A stretch of 64,000 nt of DNA. Origin: Spiroplasma ixodetis (GTDB taxonomy: Bacteria > Bacillota_I > Bacilli_A > Mycoplasmatales > VBWQ01). Below, one piece after another: positions 41,013 through 52,241 of the stretch. The translations under genes and the position numbers were made by a program. The notes under the pieces are model-generated. The model was not told where the DNA came from. It saw only the letters and a list, made by a program, of their open reading frames with translations, and made no database searches. The first letter of the stretch is position 1, and every line of letters begins with the position of its first letter. Location: contig NZ_AP026933.1 of NCBI RefSeq assembly GCF_027923845.1, forward strand, positions 1,674,001 through 1,738,000, written 5' to 3'.

Positions 41013-41873
41013 GAACCTGTTTAGAATCTTTTAGAAAATAAGGTAAAATTACTATATATTTTAAAATAAGAGGTATATATGCATAAAAATTATCCAAGTC
41101 ATGTTACTAAAGAACAATTTGAGAACATAAAATCAACTTTAGAAAACAGCAAAAAGAAAACAAAACCAAGAAATTTAGATTTATATGAAGTGTTTTGTGC
41201 AGTTTTATATGTATTAAAAAGTGGTTGTCAATGAAGAATGTTACCAAAAAATTTTCCAAAATGACAAACTGTATATTATTATTTCCAAATTTGAAGTAAA
41301 AACAATGATAAAGAACCTAGTGTATTGCAATTAATTTTAAAAAAATTAGTTAAAAGATTCGTATTAAGAATCATCGAAAAGAAAAAACTAGTTTTTGTAT
41401 AATTGATTCGCAAAGTGTTAAAAATACAGATACTACTGAAAATAAAGGTTATGATGCTGGTAAAAAGATTTCAGGAATAAAACGTCATATTGCAGTTGAT
41501 ACGCAAGGTTTACCACATGCAATTTACATAACTACAGCAGAAAAAACAGATCGTAATAGTGCTATCATAATGATTAAAAGTGAAAAAGAAAATCTTTCTA
41601 CAGTTCAAAAAATAATAGTAGATGCTGGCTATACTGGTGAAAAATTTGCTTCTGCAATCAAAACAATCATAAATGCAAATGTTGAAGTTGTAAAACGTAA
41701 TGAATTACATTCTTTTGTAGTACTACCAAAAAGATGAGTTGTAGAACGAAGCTTTGCATGATTAGAAAAATGCAGAAGATTATGAAAAAATTGTGAAAGA
41801 AAACTAAATACTAGTTTACAAATGGTTGTTCTGTCCTTTATTTCAATTTTATTAAAAAGATTCTAAACAGGTT
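41013..41873 (+). mobile_element. IS5-family element, copy 2, last base(s) lost
   Basis: Left end GAACCTGTTTAGAATC is complete; the right end stops at AAACAGGTT and abuts the IS3 end TGGAATGG directly. IS3 therefore probably entered or recombined at the very edge of this IS5. Confidence 0.88.
41079..41866 (+). pseudogene. IS5-family transposase, one-base deletion
   Basis: Identical to 32532-33320 except that the 5-A run in TTAGTTAAAAAGATTCG is 4 A here (near 41352), which shifts the frame before the DDE core. Confidence 0.88.
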
Positions 41874-41896
41874 TGGAATGGCAACCCTTTTTAGGA

Positions 41897-42694
41897 CTAT
41901 TTTTTGGTAGACATTTGTTCATGATATTTAACGGGAGTTAGGTAGTTTAGAGTGCTGTGAATTCTTATGTTGTTATATCAATTTATGTAATCAAATAATT
42001 CTAATTTTAATTGGATTAATGATGTAAAATTTTTATCATTAATAAACTCTGTTTTGAAAGTTTTAAAAGTTGCTTCAGCAACAGCATTGTCATAAGGACA
42101 TCCTTTTTTGCTTAAAGAACGGGTAATATTGAATGCTAATAAAAGTTTATCAATAGTTTTATTATTGAATTCATTACCGCGATCGCTATGAAATATTTGA
42201 ATATCTTTTAAACAGCGATTTGAGTGCATAAATGCTTGATGTACTAATGATGCATCTTTTTTAACTCCAACACTATGTCCAATAATTTCGCGGTTGTACA
42301 GGTCTACTAATAGGCAAATATAGTTTCATTTACCATTAACTTGAACATAAGTTAAATCACTGACAATAACTTCATTTTTAATTCTATTATTAAAGTCTCT
42401 ATTAACAAGATTGGTAATTTGACTATCATTGACTTTATTATGATGATTTTTGAATAATAATTTAGTGTATTTTGATATTAAATTATGCTTATTCATAATT
42501 TTTTTAATTTTTCTGCGTGATAAATAAATTTCTTGGTTTGCTAGTATGACTTTTAATCTTCTAGTACCATAAACTTCTTTATTTTCTTTAAAAGCACTAA
42601 TAACAGCTTCATCATAAATATTATTTTGAATTTTTTCTTTTTTCTTTAAATTAAAATAATATGTTGATTTAGAGAGTTTTAAAAAACGACACAT
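41897..42694 (-). CDS. IS3-family transposase OrfB (DDE domain)
   Basis: 265 aa from MCRFLKLSKSTYYFNLKKKE; the frame is open upstream to the orfA end, so it is normally made as an OrfAB fusion by a -1 shift at the A-run in GGCAGAAAATAG. Core: VIVSDLTYVQVNGKWNYICL, FHSDRGNEFNNKTIDKLL, GCPYDNAVAEATFKTFKTEF, and a C-terminal IRIHSTLNYLTP. OrfB itself is intact here, but OrfA is broken by IS1595. Confidence 0.85.
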
Positions 42695-42887
42695 TGTGCG
42701 AATTTTATATTTAACTTTATTTTTAGTAATAATTTCTATTTTCTGCCTATTATTAGTGCTGCTTGCTTTAAAATATCATTTTCCATTCGTAACTGTTTTA
42801 ATTCTTTATTTGCTTGAATTAATTGTTTTTCTAAATCTGAAAGATTATTTTTAATTTTAAAACTACCTGAATTAGTAAATTGTTTAA

Positions 42888-43828
42888 CGGACTTCTCCCC
42901 ACATGTACTTGTGGAGGGAATAATGAAACTGAATGAATTCAACAATGCTTTTCAAACTGAACAGCAATGTCTTGCATATATAGCAAATTTGAAAGAAAAC
43001 AAATGTATTAGGTGTTTTAATTTTAATTTGAATACTTCTGATTTAAAAAGAATGAGATGTTTAAAATGTAATCAAACATTTAGCATTCTCACAGGCACCA
43101 TATTTTCAAGGTCACAAACATCTTTAACATCTTGGTTTTATCTTATCTTTAGATGAATAAACACCAAACATGGAATTCCATCAACAGATATTGCAAAAGA
43201 ATTGGGAGTGACTTTGAAAACTGCTTGAAGAATGACTCATAAAATCAGAACACGTATTGCAAAACAAAAACCTCAATTTATTGTTGAAGGTACAGTGCAA
43301 ATTGATGAAATGTATCTTTCACATATGGGTTTTAAAAAACAAGGAAGATCCTTGGTGAATAAAACCTTGATTGTTGGCATTTATCAAAAAACAACCAATA
43401 ATTTAATTGTGAAAGTATTGAAAAACGCAAAGAGTAAAAAACTTTTGCAGTTTGCAAAAAACCACATTTCTTCAAAATGTCTTGTATATACTGATTCTTG
43501 AAAAGGATATTGCGATTTTAAATCAGTTTTCACTAAGCATGAAACAGTTAACCATCAAGATGGCTATGTTTCAAAAATTGGTGTAAATACCAACCAAATT
43601 GAATCAGTTTGAAAACATATAAGAAGAACATTTAAAACACATATCAAAGTTGCAAAACATCATGTTCATTTATATGCTAAAGAAGCTGCATATAAATTCA
43701 ACAAGATACCTAGTTTTGAAACTGTAATTCTATGTTTGATTTAAAAATGTGGGGAGAAGTCCGTAGATAGGCTTTTCTCAGCATTTATGTGATAAGATTT
43801 AAAAATAGTACATAAAGGGAGAAAAGCC
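42888..43828 (+). mobile_element. IS1595-family element, copy 9 (subfamily B)
   Basis: 941 bp, duplication TTGTTTAA at 42880-42887 and 43829-43836. Inserted in IS3 orfA, opposite direction. Confidence 0.92.
42923..43744 (+). CDS. IS1595-family transposase, copy 9
   Basis: 273 aa, intact with UGA as Trp; one substitution against the B consensus (KSKKLLQF for KSKNLLQF). Confidence 0.9.
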
Positions 43829-44124
43829 TTGTTTAATTCATTTATAAGTAGCTGCTCTTGTAACATTATATTCTTTAGCAAGACAAGACACTGACTTACC
43901 ACTTTGATATAAAGCTACTATTTGCTTTTTAAATTCGTCGGTATATGAGTTAATATTGGTCATAATTATAGTTCCTTTCTTTTAACAAATTTGTTCACTT
44001 GTCTACGTAATTAGTGTCCAATAAAGTGTAACCCATCCAATATTTTATCGTTTAATGTTTTAAAAATTAAAACTAATGATAAAATTAAACCATAAAATAA
44101 ATTAAAAGAAAAGGTAGTGAACAC

Positions 44125-44466
44125 ATGCATAATGAAAGCAAAATACAACATATTAATTCTATAAAAGAAGTTGAGCAACTTTTACAATCAAAAAAAATAA
44201 CAGTAATTGATTTTTCAGCAGAATGATGTGGTCCTTGTAAAATGTTAGGGCCAAGATTTGAAAATGTTGCTAATGACGAAAAACACAAAAATATTAATTT
44301 TATTAAAGTTGATGTTGACAAAGCTAAAGAACTAGCAAAAGAGTATGAAATCCAATCAATTCCAACATTAATTTATTTTAATAAAGAAGGAAAAGAAATT
44401 AAAAAAACTTTTGGTTTAGTTTCTGAAAAAGATATGACTAATATTATCGAAGAAATGGGAAAATAA
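44125..44466 (+). CDS. trxA: Thioredoxin
   Basis: 113 aa, normal thioredoxin length. Active site AEWCGPCKMLGP at about residues 33-44, with the Trp encoded by UGA; conserved FIKVDVDKAKELAKEYEIQ and the cis-Pro in SIPTLIYF. Reduces disulfides of cytosolic proteins. Starts behind AAGG (ATG 44125) and is followed 11 bases later by the HAD gene, so the two are probably cotranscribed. Lies 85 bp from the end of IS3 copy 1. Confidence 0.93.
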
Positions 44467-44476
44467 GGTATTTATA

Positions 44477-45301
44477 ATGGCTATTAAATTAATTGTTCTT
44501 GATCTAGATGGAACTTTACTAAAAAGTAGATGAAAAATTCATCCTAAAAATCTAATTGCAATTCAAAAAGCATATCAAAAAAATATTAAAGTTATTATTG
44601 CAACAGGAAGAGCACCAAGTTCAACCATTGATATTGCAAAAGCATGTTTAATGCACGAAAAAACCGGTCATATTATTTGTTATAATGGTGGTAACATCCT
44701 TGATATTACTAATGATAATAGATTAGATATATTATATGAAAAATCATTAACAAAAGAGCAAATACAAACAATAGTTAAATTTGCTAATAAAAATAATTTA
44801 GCAATGTGAGGATATAGTACCGATAATAAAACAGGCTTAATTAATCGCAGATCACTAAAAGTTAAAATTATGGAAAATTTTAATAACCTACCAACTAAAC
44901 AAATTGATGAGAATACCGATGAGGGTATGTATAAAATTTTATTATTTTGTAAAAAGAAAAAACAAGTTAATCCAATTTTAGAACAATTAAATACTATAAA
45001 AAATTTAGAACTTGCTACTTCTTCTCATAGTGTTATCGAAATTAATCCAATTGGTATTAATAAAGCTGCTGCTGTACAATTTTTATGCAAAAAATGAAAT
45101 ATTACTCCTGACCAAGTACTAGCTTGTGGTGATGGTATGAATGATTATAAATTAATAAAGTGGGCTAAATATGGTATTGCAATGCAAAATGCTCATCCTA
45201 ATTTAAAAGAAATAGCATATGATGTTACTAGTAAAAATACTTGTGGTGGTGTTGCAAAAGCTATCGATAAATATGTATTTCCTAAATCAGAGTTTGAATA
45301 A
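44477..45301 (+). CDS. Cof-type HAD-family phosphatase
   Basis: 274 aa. HAD motif I VLDLDGTLLKS (residues ~7-17), motif II ATGRAPSS (~41-48), Lys of motif III in GINKAAAVQFL, and motif IV ACGDGMNDYKLIKWA. The C2-type cap between motifs II and III marks the Cof/YcsE group, which acts on sugar phosphates or nucleotide-like phosphates. Substrate not predictable. Ends before a clear terminator. Confidence 0.88.
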
Positions 45302-45347
45302 ATAATAGTTTAATTTTCTAATATAGTTTATTATCAAATATAACTTT

Positions 45348-45376
45348 AAAAATGCTGGTAATTGTCCAGCATTTTT
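45348..45376 (+). terminator. Terminator after trxA-HAD operon
   Basis: AAAAATGCTGG, TAATTGT loop, CCAGCATTTTT; perfect 11-bp stem ending in T5, 46 bases after the HAD stop. Closes the two-gene operon. Confidence 0.85.
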
Positions 45377-45497
45377 AATTCAATATCCTTTATACTTAAC
45401 TAAATATTTTTATTTTTAATTTGGATGGGTTACACTTTATTGGACACTAATTACGTAGACAAGTGAACAAATTTGTTAAAAGAAAGGAACTATAATT

Positions 45498-45776
45498 ATG
45501 ACCAATATTAACTCATATACCGACGAATTTAAAAAGCAAATAGTAGCTTTATATCAAAGTGGTAAGTCAGTGTCTTGTCTTGCTAAAGAATATAATGTTA
45601 CAAGAGCAGCTACTTATAAATGAATTAAACAATTTACTAATTCAGGTAGTTTTAAAATTAAAAATAATCTTTCAGATTTAGAAAAACAATTAATTCAAGC
45701 AAATAAAGAATTAAAACAGTTACGAATGGAAAATGATATTTTAAAGCAAGCAGCACTAATAATAGGCAGAAAATAG
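45498..45776 (+). CDS. IS3-family OrfA, copy 2
   Basis: 92 aa, MTNINSYTDEFKKQIVALYQ; helix-turn-helix and coil as in copy 1, intact with one UGA Trp. Confidence 0.85.
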
Positions 45777-45865
45777 AAATTATTACTAAAAATAAAGTTA
45801 AATATAAAATTCGCACAATGTGTCGTTTTTTAAAAATCTCTAAATCAACATATTATTTTAATTTA

Positions 45866-46806
45866 CGGACTTCTCCCCACATGTACTTGTGGAGGGAATA
45901 ATGAAACTGAATGAATTCAACAATGCTTTTCAAACTGAACAGCAATGTCTTGCATATATAGCAAATTTGAAAGAAAACAAATGTATTAGGTGTTTTAGTT
46001 TTAATTTGAATACTTCTGATTTAAAAAGAATGAGATGTTTAAAATGTAATCAAACATTTAGCATTCTCACAGGCACCATATTTTCAAGGTCACAAACATC
46101 TTTAACATCTTGGTTTTATCTTATCTTTAGATGAATAAACACCAAACATGGAATTCCATCAACAGATATTGCAAAAGAATTGGGAGTGACTTTGAAAACT
46201 GCTTGAAGAATGACTCATAAAATCAGAACACGTATTGCAAAACAAAAACCTCAATTTATTCTTGAAGGTACAGTGCAAATTGATGAAATGTATCTTTCAC
46301 ATATGGGTTTTAAAAAACAAGGAAGATCCTTGGTGAATAAAACCTTGATTGTTGGCATTTATCAAAAAACAACCAATAATTTAATTGTGAAAGTATTGAA
46401 AAACGCAAAGAGTAAAAATCTTTTGCAGTTTGCAAAAAACCACATTTCTTCAAAATGTCTTGTATATACTGATTCTTGAAAAGGATATTGCGATTTTAAA
46501 TCAGTTTTCACTAAGCATGAAACAGTTAACCATCAAGATGGCTATGTTTCAAAAATTGGTGTAAATACCAACCAAATTGAATCAGTTTGAAAACATATAA
46601 GAAGAACATTTAAAACACATATCAAAGTTGCAAAACATCATGTTCATTTATATGCTAAAGAAGCTGCATATAAATTCAACAACATACCTAGTTTTGAAAC
46701 TGTAATGCTATGTTTTATTTAAAAATGTGGGGAGAAGTTCGTAGATAGGCTTTTCTCAGCATTTATGTGATAAGATTTAAAAATAGTACATAAAGGGAGA
46801 AAAGCC
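45866..46806 (+). mobile_element. IS1595-family element, copy 10 (B/A chimera)
   Basis: 941 bp. Subfamily B up to about 46680, then subfamily A to the right end (AACATACC, TATGTTTTATTT, GAAGTTCG). Left flank TTAATTTA is not repeated at the right, where only TATCTA separates it from copy 11. Confidence 0.9.
45901..46722 (+). CDS. IS1595-family transposase, copy 10
   Basis: 273 aa, intact; chimeric gene with one further change (FILEGTVQ for FIVEGTVQ). Confidence 0.88.
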
Positions 46807-46812
46807 TATCTA

Positions 46813-47753
46813 CGAACTTCTCCCCACATGTACTTGTGGAGGAAACAATGAAATTGAATGAGTTCAATAATACTTTTCAAACTGAAAAACAATGTCTTGC
46901 ATATATAGCAAGTTTGAAACAAATCAAATGTAGTAGGTGTTCTAGTTTTAATTTGAATACTTCTAATTTAAGAAGAATGAGATGTTTGAAATGTCATCAA
47001 ACATTCAGTATTCTCACGGGCACTATATTTTCAAAGTCACAAACACCTTTAATATCTTGGTTTTATCTCATTTTTAGATGAATAAACACCAAACATGGAA
47101 TTCCATCAACTGATGTTGCAAAAGAATTGGGAGTGACCTTGAAAACAGCTTGAAGAATGGGTCATAAAATCCGAAGTGCCATTGCTAAACAAAAACCTCA
47201 ATTCATTGTTGAAGGCATAGTGCAAATGGATGAAATGTATCTTTCACATATGGGGTTTAAAAAACAAGGAAGATCCTTGTTGAATAAAACCTTGATTGTT
47301 GGTATTTATGAAAAAACAACCAACAATCTGATTGTGAAAGTATTGAAAAACGCAAACAGTAAAAATCTTTTGCAGTTTGCAATAAACCACATTTCTTCAA
47401 AGTGTGTTGTACATACTGATTTTTGAAAAGGATATCGCGATTTGAAATCGGTTTTCACTAAGCATGAAACAGTTAACCATCAAGATGGCTATGTTTCAAA
47501 AACTGGTGTAAATACCAACCAAATTGAGTCAGTATGAAAACATATACGAAGAACATTTAAAACACATATCAAAGTTGCAAAACATCATATTCATTTATAT
47601 GCAAAAGAAGCTGCATATAAATTCAATAACATACCTAGTTTTGAAACTGTAATGCTATGTTTTATTTAAAAATGTGGGGAGAAGTTCGTAGATAGGCTTT
47701 TCTCAGCATTTATGTGATAAGATTTAAAAATAGTACATAAAGGGAGAAAAGCC
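46813..47753 (+). mobile_element. IS1595-family element, copy 11 (subfamily A)
   Basis: 941 bp, same direction as copy 10 and separated from it by TATCTA (46807-46812). No 8-bp duplication: right flank AATAATAT belongs to IS3. Confidence 0.9.
46848..47669 (+). CDS. IS1595-family transposase, copy 11
   Basis: 273 aa, intact, identical to copy 1 as far as checked. Confidence 0.9.
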
Positions 47754-48503
47754 AATAATATTTATGATGAAGCTGTTATTAGTGCTTTTAAAGAAAATAA
47801 AGAAGTTTATGGTACTAGAAGATTAAAAGTCATACTAGCAAACCAAGAAATTTATTTATCACGCAGAAAAATTAAAAAATTATGAATAAGCATAATTTAA
47901 TATCAAAATACACTAAATTATCATTCAAAAATCATCATAATAAAGTCAATGATAGTCAAATTACCAATCTTGTTAATAGAGACTTTAATAATAGAATTAA
48001 AAATGAAGTTATTGTCAGTGATTTAACTTATGTTCAAGTTAATGGTAAATGAAACTATATTTGCCTATTAGTAGACCTGTACAACCGCGAAATTATTGGA
48101 CATAGTGTTGGAGTTAAAAAGATGCATCATTAGTACATCAAGCATTTATGCACTCAAATCGCTGTTTAAAAGATATTCAAATATTTCATAGCGATCGCGG
48201 TAATGAATTCAATAATAAAACTATTGATAAACTTTTATTAGCATTCAATATTACCCGTTCTTTAAGCAAAAAAGGATGTCCTTATGACAATGCTGTTGCT
48301 GAAGCAACTTTTAAAACTTTCAAAACAGAGTTTATTAATGATAAAAATTTTACATCATTAATCCAATTAAAATTAGAATTATTTGATTACATAAATTGAT
48401 ATAACAACATAAGAATTCACAGCACTCTAAACTACCTAACTCCCGTTAAATATCATGAACAAATGTCTACCAAAAAATAGTCCTAAAAAGGGTTGCCATT
48501 CCA

Positions 48504-48738
48504 CACAAGGAAAAACTAATGTAAGTAATCAAAAACAAAAAGCAGGTGACTTATACATAACTATTACTGCAAATGTTAATGACTTAAATTATAAAGGTTC
48601 AACAAATCCAATTAAAATAACTCTTAAATAAAGGAAATTAATATCATGCCAATTGGTACAACTAGTACAGCAATACTTTTAAACATAAATAAACCAAAAC
48701 ATACTAGAACAAGTAACCAACAAGAAAATAAAAGTTTT
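48504..48738 (+). pseudogene. Fragment of a third viral copy (capsid 3' end + next gene 5' end)
   Basis: AQGKTNVSNQKQKAGDLYIT... and 'NDLNYKGSTNPIKITLK' stop (48631) match the end of the capsid gene at 4237-5436 with few changes (GST for GTT); then MPIGTTSTAILLNINKPKHT (from 48646) matches the start of the 4222 gene. Cut by IS3 on the left and IS256 on the right. Plus strand, unlike the other two copies. Confidence 0.8.
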
Positions 48739-50115
48739 GGAAATGTTTAGTAATCTGTGTAACTTACAAAAATAACTATGTTTAATTAATTCTAGTAAAT
48801 ATAATTAAATGACTAGAAAGAGTGAGTTACAGATGGCTAAAAAGATAACTTTAATAATAATGATCCAATATCAAAAGCAGTAGATTTATTACTAGAAAAT
48901 ACTGAAGATTTAACAACAGTTTTTAAACCTGGCGGTTTATATAAAGAATTAACAAAAAGATTAGTTGAAAAAATGTTGAATTCTGAAATGCAAAATTATT
49001 TAGGATATGAAAAAAATCAACATAGTACTACTGAAAATGCTCGTAATGGTACAAGTTCAAAAAAATTAATAACTCAACAAGGTAAAATTGAAATTGATGT
49101 ACCAAGAGATCGCAATAGTAATTTTACTCCTGTAATAGTTCCTAAAAAGGCAAAGAAGATTTGATGGTTTTGATCAACAAGTTTTCTTTCCTTGTATGCA
49201 AAAGGAATGACATTATCTGACATTAGAATGCAGTTGCAAGAGTTATATCATGGTGCTGATATTAGTGAAAGTGTTATTAGTCAAATTACTGATGATGTTA
49301 TTGATGATGTTAAAGCATGACAAAATCGACCATTAGAAAGTATTTATCCTATTGTTTATTTTGATTGTATAGTAGTTAAAGTACGACAAGATAAACGGAT
49401 TATTAACAAATCAGTTTATATAGCATTAGGAGTTGATTTAGAAGGCAAAAAAGATGTTTTAGGATTATGAATTAGTGAAAATGAAGGTTCTAAGTTTTGA
49501 TTATCTAATTTCACAGAAATGAAAAATCGTGGCTTAAATGATATTCTTATTGCTTGTAGTGATAATTTAACAGGCATGTCAGAAGCAATACAATCAGTTT
49601 ATCCTAAAACAGAACATCAATTATGCATTGTTCATCAAATTAGAAATAGTTTAAAATATGTTTCATACAAACATCGAAAAGGTCTAGTTGCAGATTTAAA
49701 ACCAATTTATAGTGCATGTAGTGAAGAACAAGCAATGCAAGCTTTAGAATCGTTTGAAAGTAAATGAAATAAACAATATCCTCAAATTACTAAATCTTAA
49801 TATAAAAATTGAGATAATTTAATGGTTTTTATTAGTTATCCAGTAGAAATCAAAAGAGTGATTTATACTACAAATGCTATTGAATCTGTTAATAGTCAAT
49901 TACGAAAAATCATCAGAAATAAAAAAGTTTTTCCTAATGATATGGCAGTTTTCAAAATATTTTACTTGGCAATTGAAAATATAACAAAAAAATGAACATT
50001 GCCTATTCAAAATTGAAATACAGCAATTGCTCATTTTATGATAAAATTTGAAGACAGAATTAATCTAAATTAGTAACTTTGTAAAACAAAGATACACAGA
50101 TTATTAAAAAGCCTC
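48739..50115 (+). mobile_element. IS256-family element, copy 2, decayed
   Basis: Starts GGAAATGTTTAG, ends GCCTC as copy 1. Followed at once by an inverted partial copy (50116-50608). Confidence 0.88.
48809..50073 (+). pseudogene. IS256-family transposase, copy 2
   Basis: Against copy 1: one A lost near 48842 (GCTAAAAAGATAAC), an extra A near 49147 (CCTAAAAAGGCAAAG), an insertion in CAAGTTTTCTTTCC near 49183, and UGA changed to TAA near 49798. Not functional. Confidence 0.9.
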
Positions 50116-50608
50116 CATTCTAATGTCAGATAATGTCATTCCTTTTGCATACAAGGAAAGAAAACTTGTTGATCAAAACCATCAAATCTTCTTTGCCTTT
50201 TAGGAACTATTACAGGAGTAAAATTACTATTGCGATCTCTTGGTACATCAATTTCAATTTTACCTTGTTGAGTTATTAATTTTTTTTGAACTTGTACCAT
50301 TACGAGCATTTTCAGTAGTACTATGTTGATTTTTTTCATATCCTAAATAATTTTGCATTTCAGAATTCAACATTTTTTCAACTAATCTTTTTGTTAATTC
50401 TTTATATAAACCGCCAGGTTTAAAAACTGTTGTTAAATCTTCAGTATTTTCTAGTAATAAATCTACTGCTTTTGATATTGGATCATTATTATTAAAGTTA
50501 TCTTTTTTAGCCATCTGTAACTCACTCTTTCTAGTCATTTAATTATATTTACTAGAATTAATTAAACATAGTTATTTTTGTAAGTTACACAGATTACTAA
50601 ACATTTCC
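50116..50608 (-). mobile_element. Inverted 5' part of an IS256 element
   Basis: Minus-strand copy of the first ~490 bases of IS256, from its left end (GGAAATG, at 50608) to a break in 'MTLSDIRMEW'. It shares the GTTTTCTTTCC insertion with copy 2 and so descends from the same lineage. It touches copy 2's right end. Confidence 0.85.
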
Positions 50609-50842
50609 GCTGAAATCATAACTGTAAAACTTATAATCAGTTATTGATTGGTTAGTAATTCAATCACTAGTATCTAAAACATTTCATTGATTATTAAATA
50701 ATGAATTTGTAGAATTCTTTATTGATGATTTATTTGTTAAGCTACTGTTATTAACAATATTATCATTAATACTATTAATAACAGTATTACTTGTTAAAGT
50801 TAATGTTGTTAATGTACTTAATGTCATTAGTAATTGTTTCAT
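50609..50842 (-). pseudogene. Exported protein, 5' part only, cut by IS256
   Basis: MKQLLMTLSTLTTLTLTSNT is a signal peptide; the mature part is Asn/Ser-rich (INDNIVNNSSLTNKSSIKNS) with two UGA Trp (NNQWNVLDTSDWITNQ). After 78 codons (YSYDFS) the IS256 end begins. Start chosen at 50842 because AAGGTAGG lies upstream. Probably a surface or secreted protein. Confidence 0.55.
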
Positions 50843-50912
50843 TCATATACCTACCTTTTAAATAATACAATTTTAATAATTAGATATCTTTTTATATATA
50901 CTCATTAAAATT

Positions 50913-50939
50913 ATAACGATATTGAACTTATATCGTTAT
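50913..50939. promoter_or_regulatory. Inverted repeat between two divergent genes
   Basis: ATAACGATAT-TGAACTT-ATATCGTTAT, a perfect 10-bp stem, about 70 bases upstream of the exported-protein start and 170 upstream of glpO. Likely an operator in the divergent promoter region. Confidence 0.45.
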
Positions 50940-51110
50940 TTATAATATAACACAAATTTTTCTTATTTTTTTTAATAAAATCTCATTTAAAAATGTCTAA
51001 AAATTAACCTAATATTTGGAATTAAGTTAATAATAAAAAAATATATTATAATTAAACTATACACAGATAGAACTTTTGTTCTTAATGATGTTTAGAGAGA
51101 GGTGAAAGTA

Positions 51111-52223
51111 ATGGAATTTGATTTTGATGTTATTACTATTGGTGCTGGTGTTATTGGTGCTGCTATTAGTGATGAATTATCAAAAAGAAACTTAAAAGTA
51201 GTTATTTTAGAAAAAAATTTAAGAATTGCCCAAGAAACATCAGAAGCAAATTCTGGAGTCATTCATGGTGGATTTGATCCAACACCAGGAAAACTAAATG
51301 CTAAATTAAATCTAGAGGGCAGAAAATTATATGAAAATGATTGATTTAAAAATTTAGATTTTCCATGAAAAAAAATTGATTCTTTAATACTTGCTTTTAG
51401 CAAAGAAGAAAACTCAGAAATACAAAAATTATATGCACGCGGTATTACTAATGGTCTTGCTAAAAAAGAATTATCAATATTAACAAGAGAAGAAGTAATT
51501 TCATTAGAACCTAATGTTAATCCAAAAGTTACTAGTGCACTACTTTGTTCTGCTTCATATGCTGTTGATCCAGTATTATTAACACAATCTTTAATTAATC
51601 GCATGATTAAAAATAAAGGACAACTAAAAGTTGATCATCAAGTAATTAATATTGAAACATTAAATTCAGGTTTTCGAGTTACTTGTTTAAATAATCAAAA
51701 AAAAGTAACTTTTACTTCAAAATATATTATTAATGCTGCTGGTCATTATGCTGATGATATTGCAAAGTTAATAAATTGTCAAGATTTCACTTTAAAAACT
51801 AGAAGAGGACAGTATTGTATTCTTGAAAAAACCGAAAATCATATTATAAATAATCACATTCTATTTATGATACCTACTATTCATGGTAAAGGAGTAATAG
51901 TTGCCCCAATGCTTGATGGTCATATCTTGGTGGGTCCTACTTCTCATGAAAATGTACCGAAAAGTGATACTAGATTAATTACAATTGAAGATATTGAACT
52001 TATTAATAAAATTGGTCTAAAAATTATTCCAACTTTAAATATTAATAAAACTTGTAAAGTAATTAGTGGTTCACGAGCAATTTGTGTTGAAACTGATGAT
52101 TTTTTCATAAAATTTGCTAGTAATAATCCTAACTTTATTAATGTTGCTGGTATTAAATCACCAGGTCTAAGTTCAGCACCAGCAATTGCTTTACTAGTAG
52201 CAAATATGATAAAAAATATTTAA
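51111..52223 (+). CDS. glpO: FAD-dependent glycerol-3-phosphate oxidase/dehydrogenase family protein
   Basis: 370 aa. N-terminal FAD-binding DVITIGAGVIGAAISDELSK (GxGxxG, residues 5-24) and VILEKN at the end of strand 2; HGGFDPTPGKLNAKL is the conserved DAO-family segment, with KYIINAAGHYADDIAKL in the middle and GIKSPGLSSAPAIALLVANM at the C-terminus. In Mollicutes the family member next to glpF is GlpO, which oxidises glycerol-3-phosphate to dihydroxyacetone phosphate and makes H2O2. Start ATG 51111 chosen over GTG 51102 because of the GAGAGGTG site. Followed by a truncated glpF. Confidence 0.8.
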
Positions 52224-52241
52224 TTTAAGGAGGAAAATATT

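Larger units (their letters stand above)
42736..43963 (-). pseudogene. IS3-family OrfA, split by IS1595 copy 9
   Basis: Without the insert 92 aa: MTNINSYTDEFKKQIVALYQ with a helix-turn-helix (GKSVSCLAKEYNVTRAATYK) and a leucine-zipper-like coil (LEKQLIQANKELKQLRMEND). Confidence 0.85.
41874..44039 (-). mobile_element. IS3-family (IS150-type) element, copy 1, carrying IS1595 copy 9
   Basis: Ends TGGAATGGCAACCC and (inverted) TGGATGGGTTACAC; net length 1217 bp. No short duplication visible at its flanks. With copy 2 (45422-48503) it forms an inverted pair around trxA and the HAD gene. Confidence 0.88.
45769..48480 (+). pseudogene. IS3-family OrfB, copy 2, disrupted
   Basis: Broken by the IS1595 pair and by two one-base losses in A-runs (ATTAAAAAATTATG near 47876 and GTTAAAAAGATGC near 48120). 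The last part (MHSNRCLKDIQIFHSDRGNE to the C-terminus, 48148-48480) is still open. Confidence 0.85.
45422..48503 (+). mobile_element. IS3-family element, copy 2, carrying two IS1595 elements
   Basis: Starts TGGATGGGTTACAC, ends GGTTGCCATTCCA. Interrupted at 45866-47753 by a tandem IS1595 pair, with loss of about 20 bp of IS3 (AAGAAAAAGAAAAAATTCAA in copy 3) at the junction. Confidence 0.85.

Noticed and set aside
44085-44321. 78-aa minus-strand frame over trxA
   Set aside because: Antisense to the thioredoxin gene, whose WCGPC active site leaves no doubt about the coding strand.
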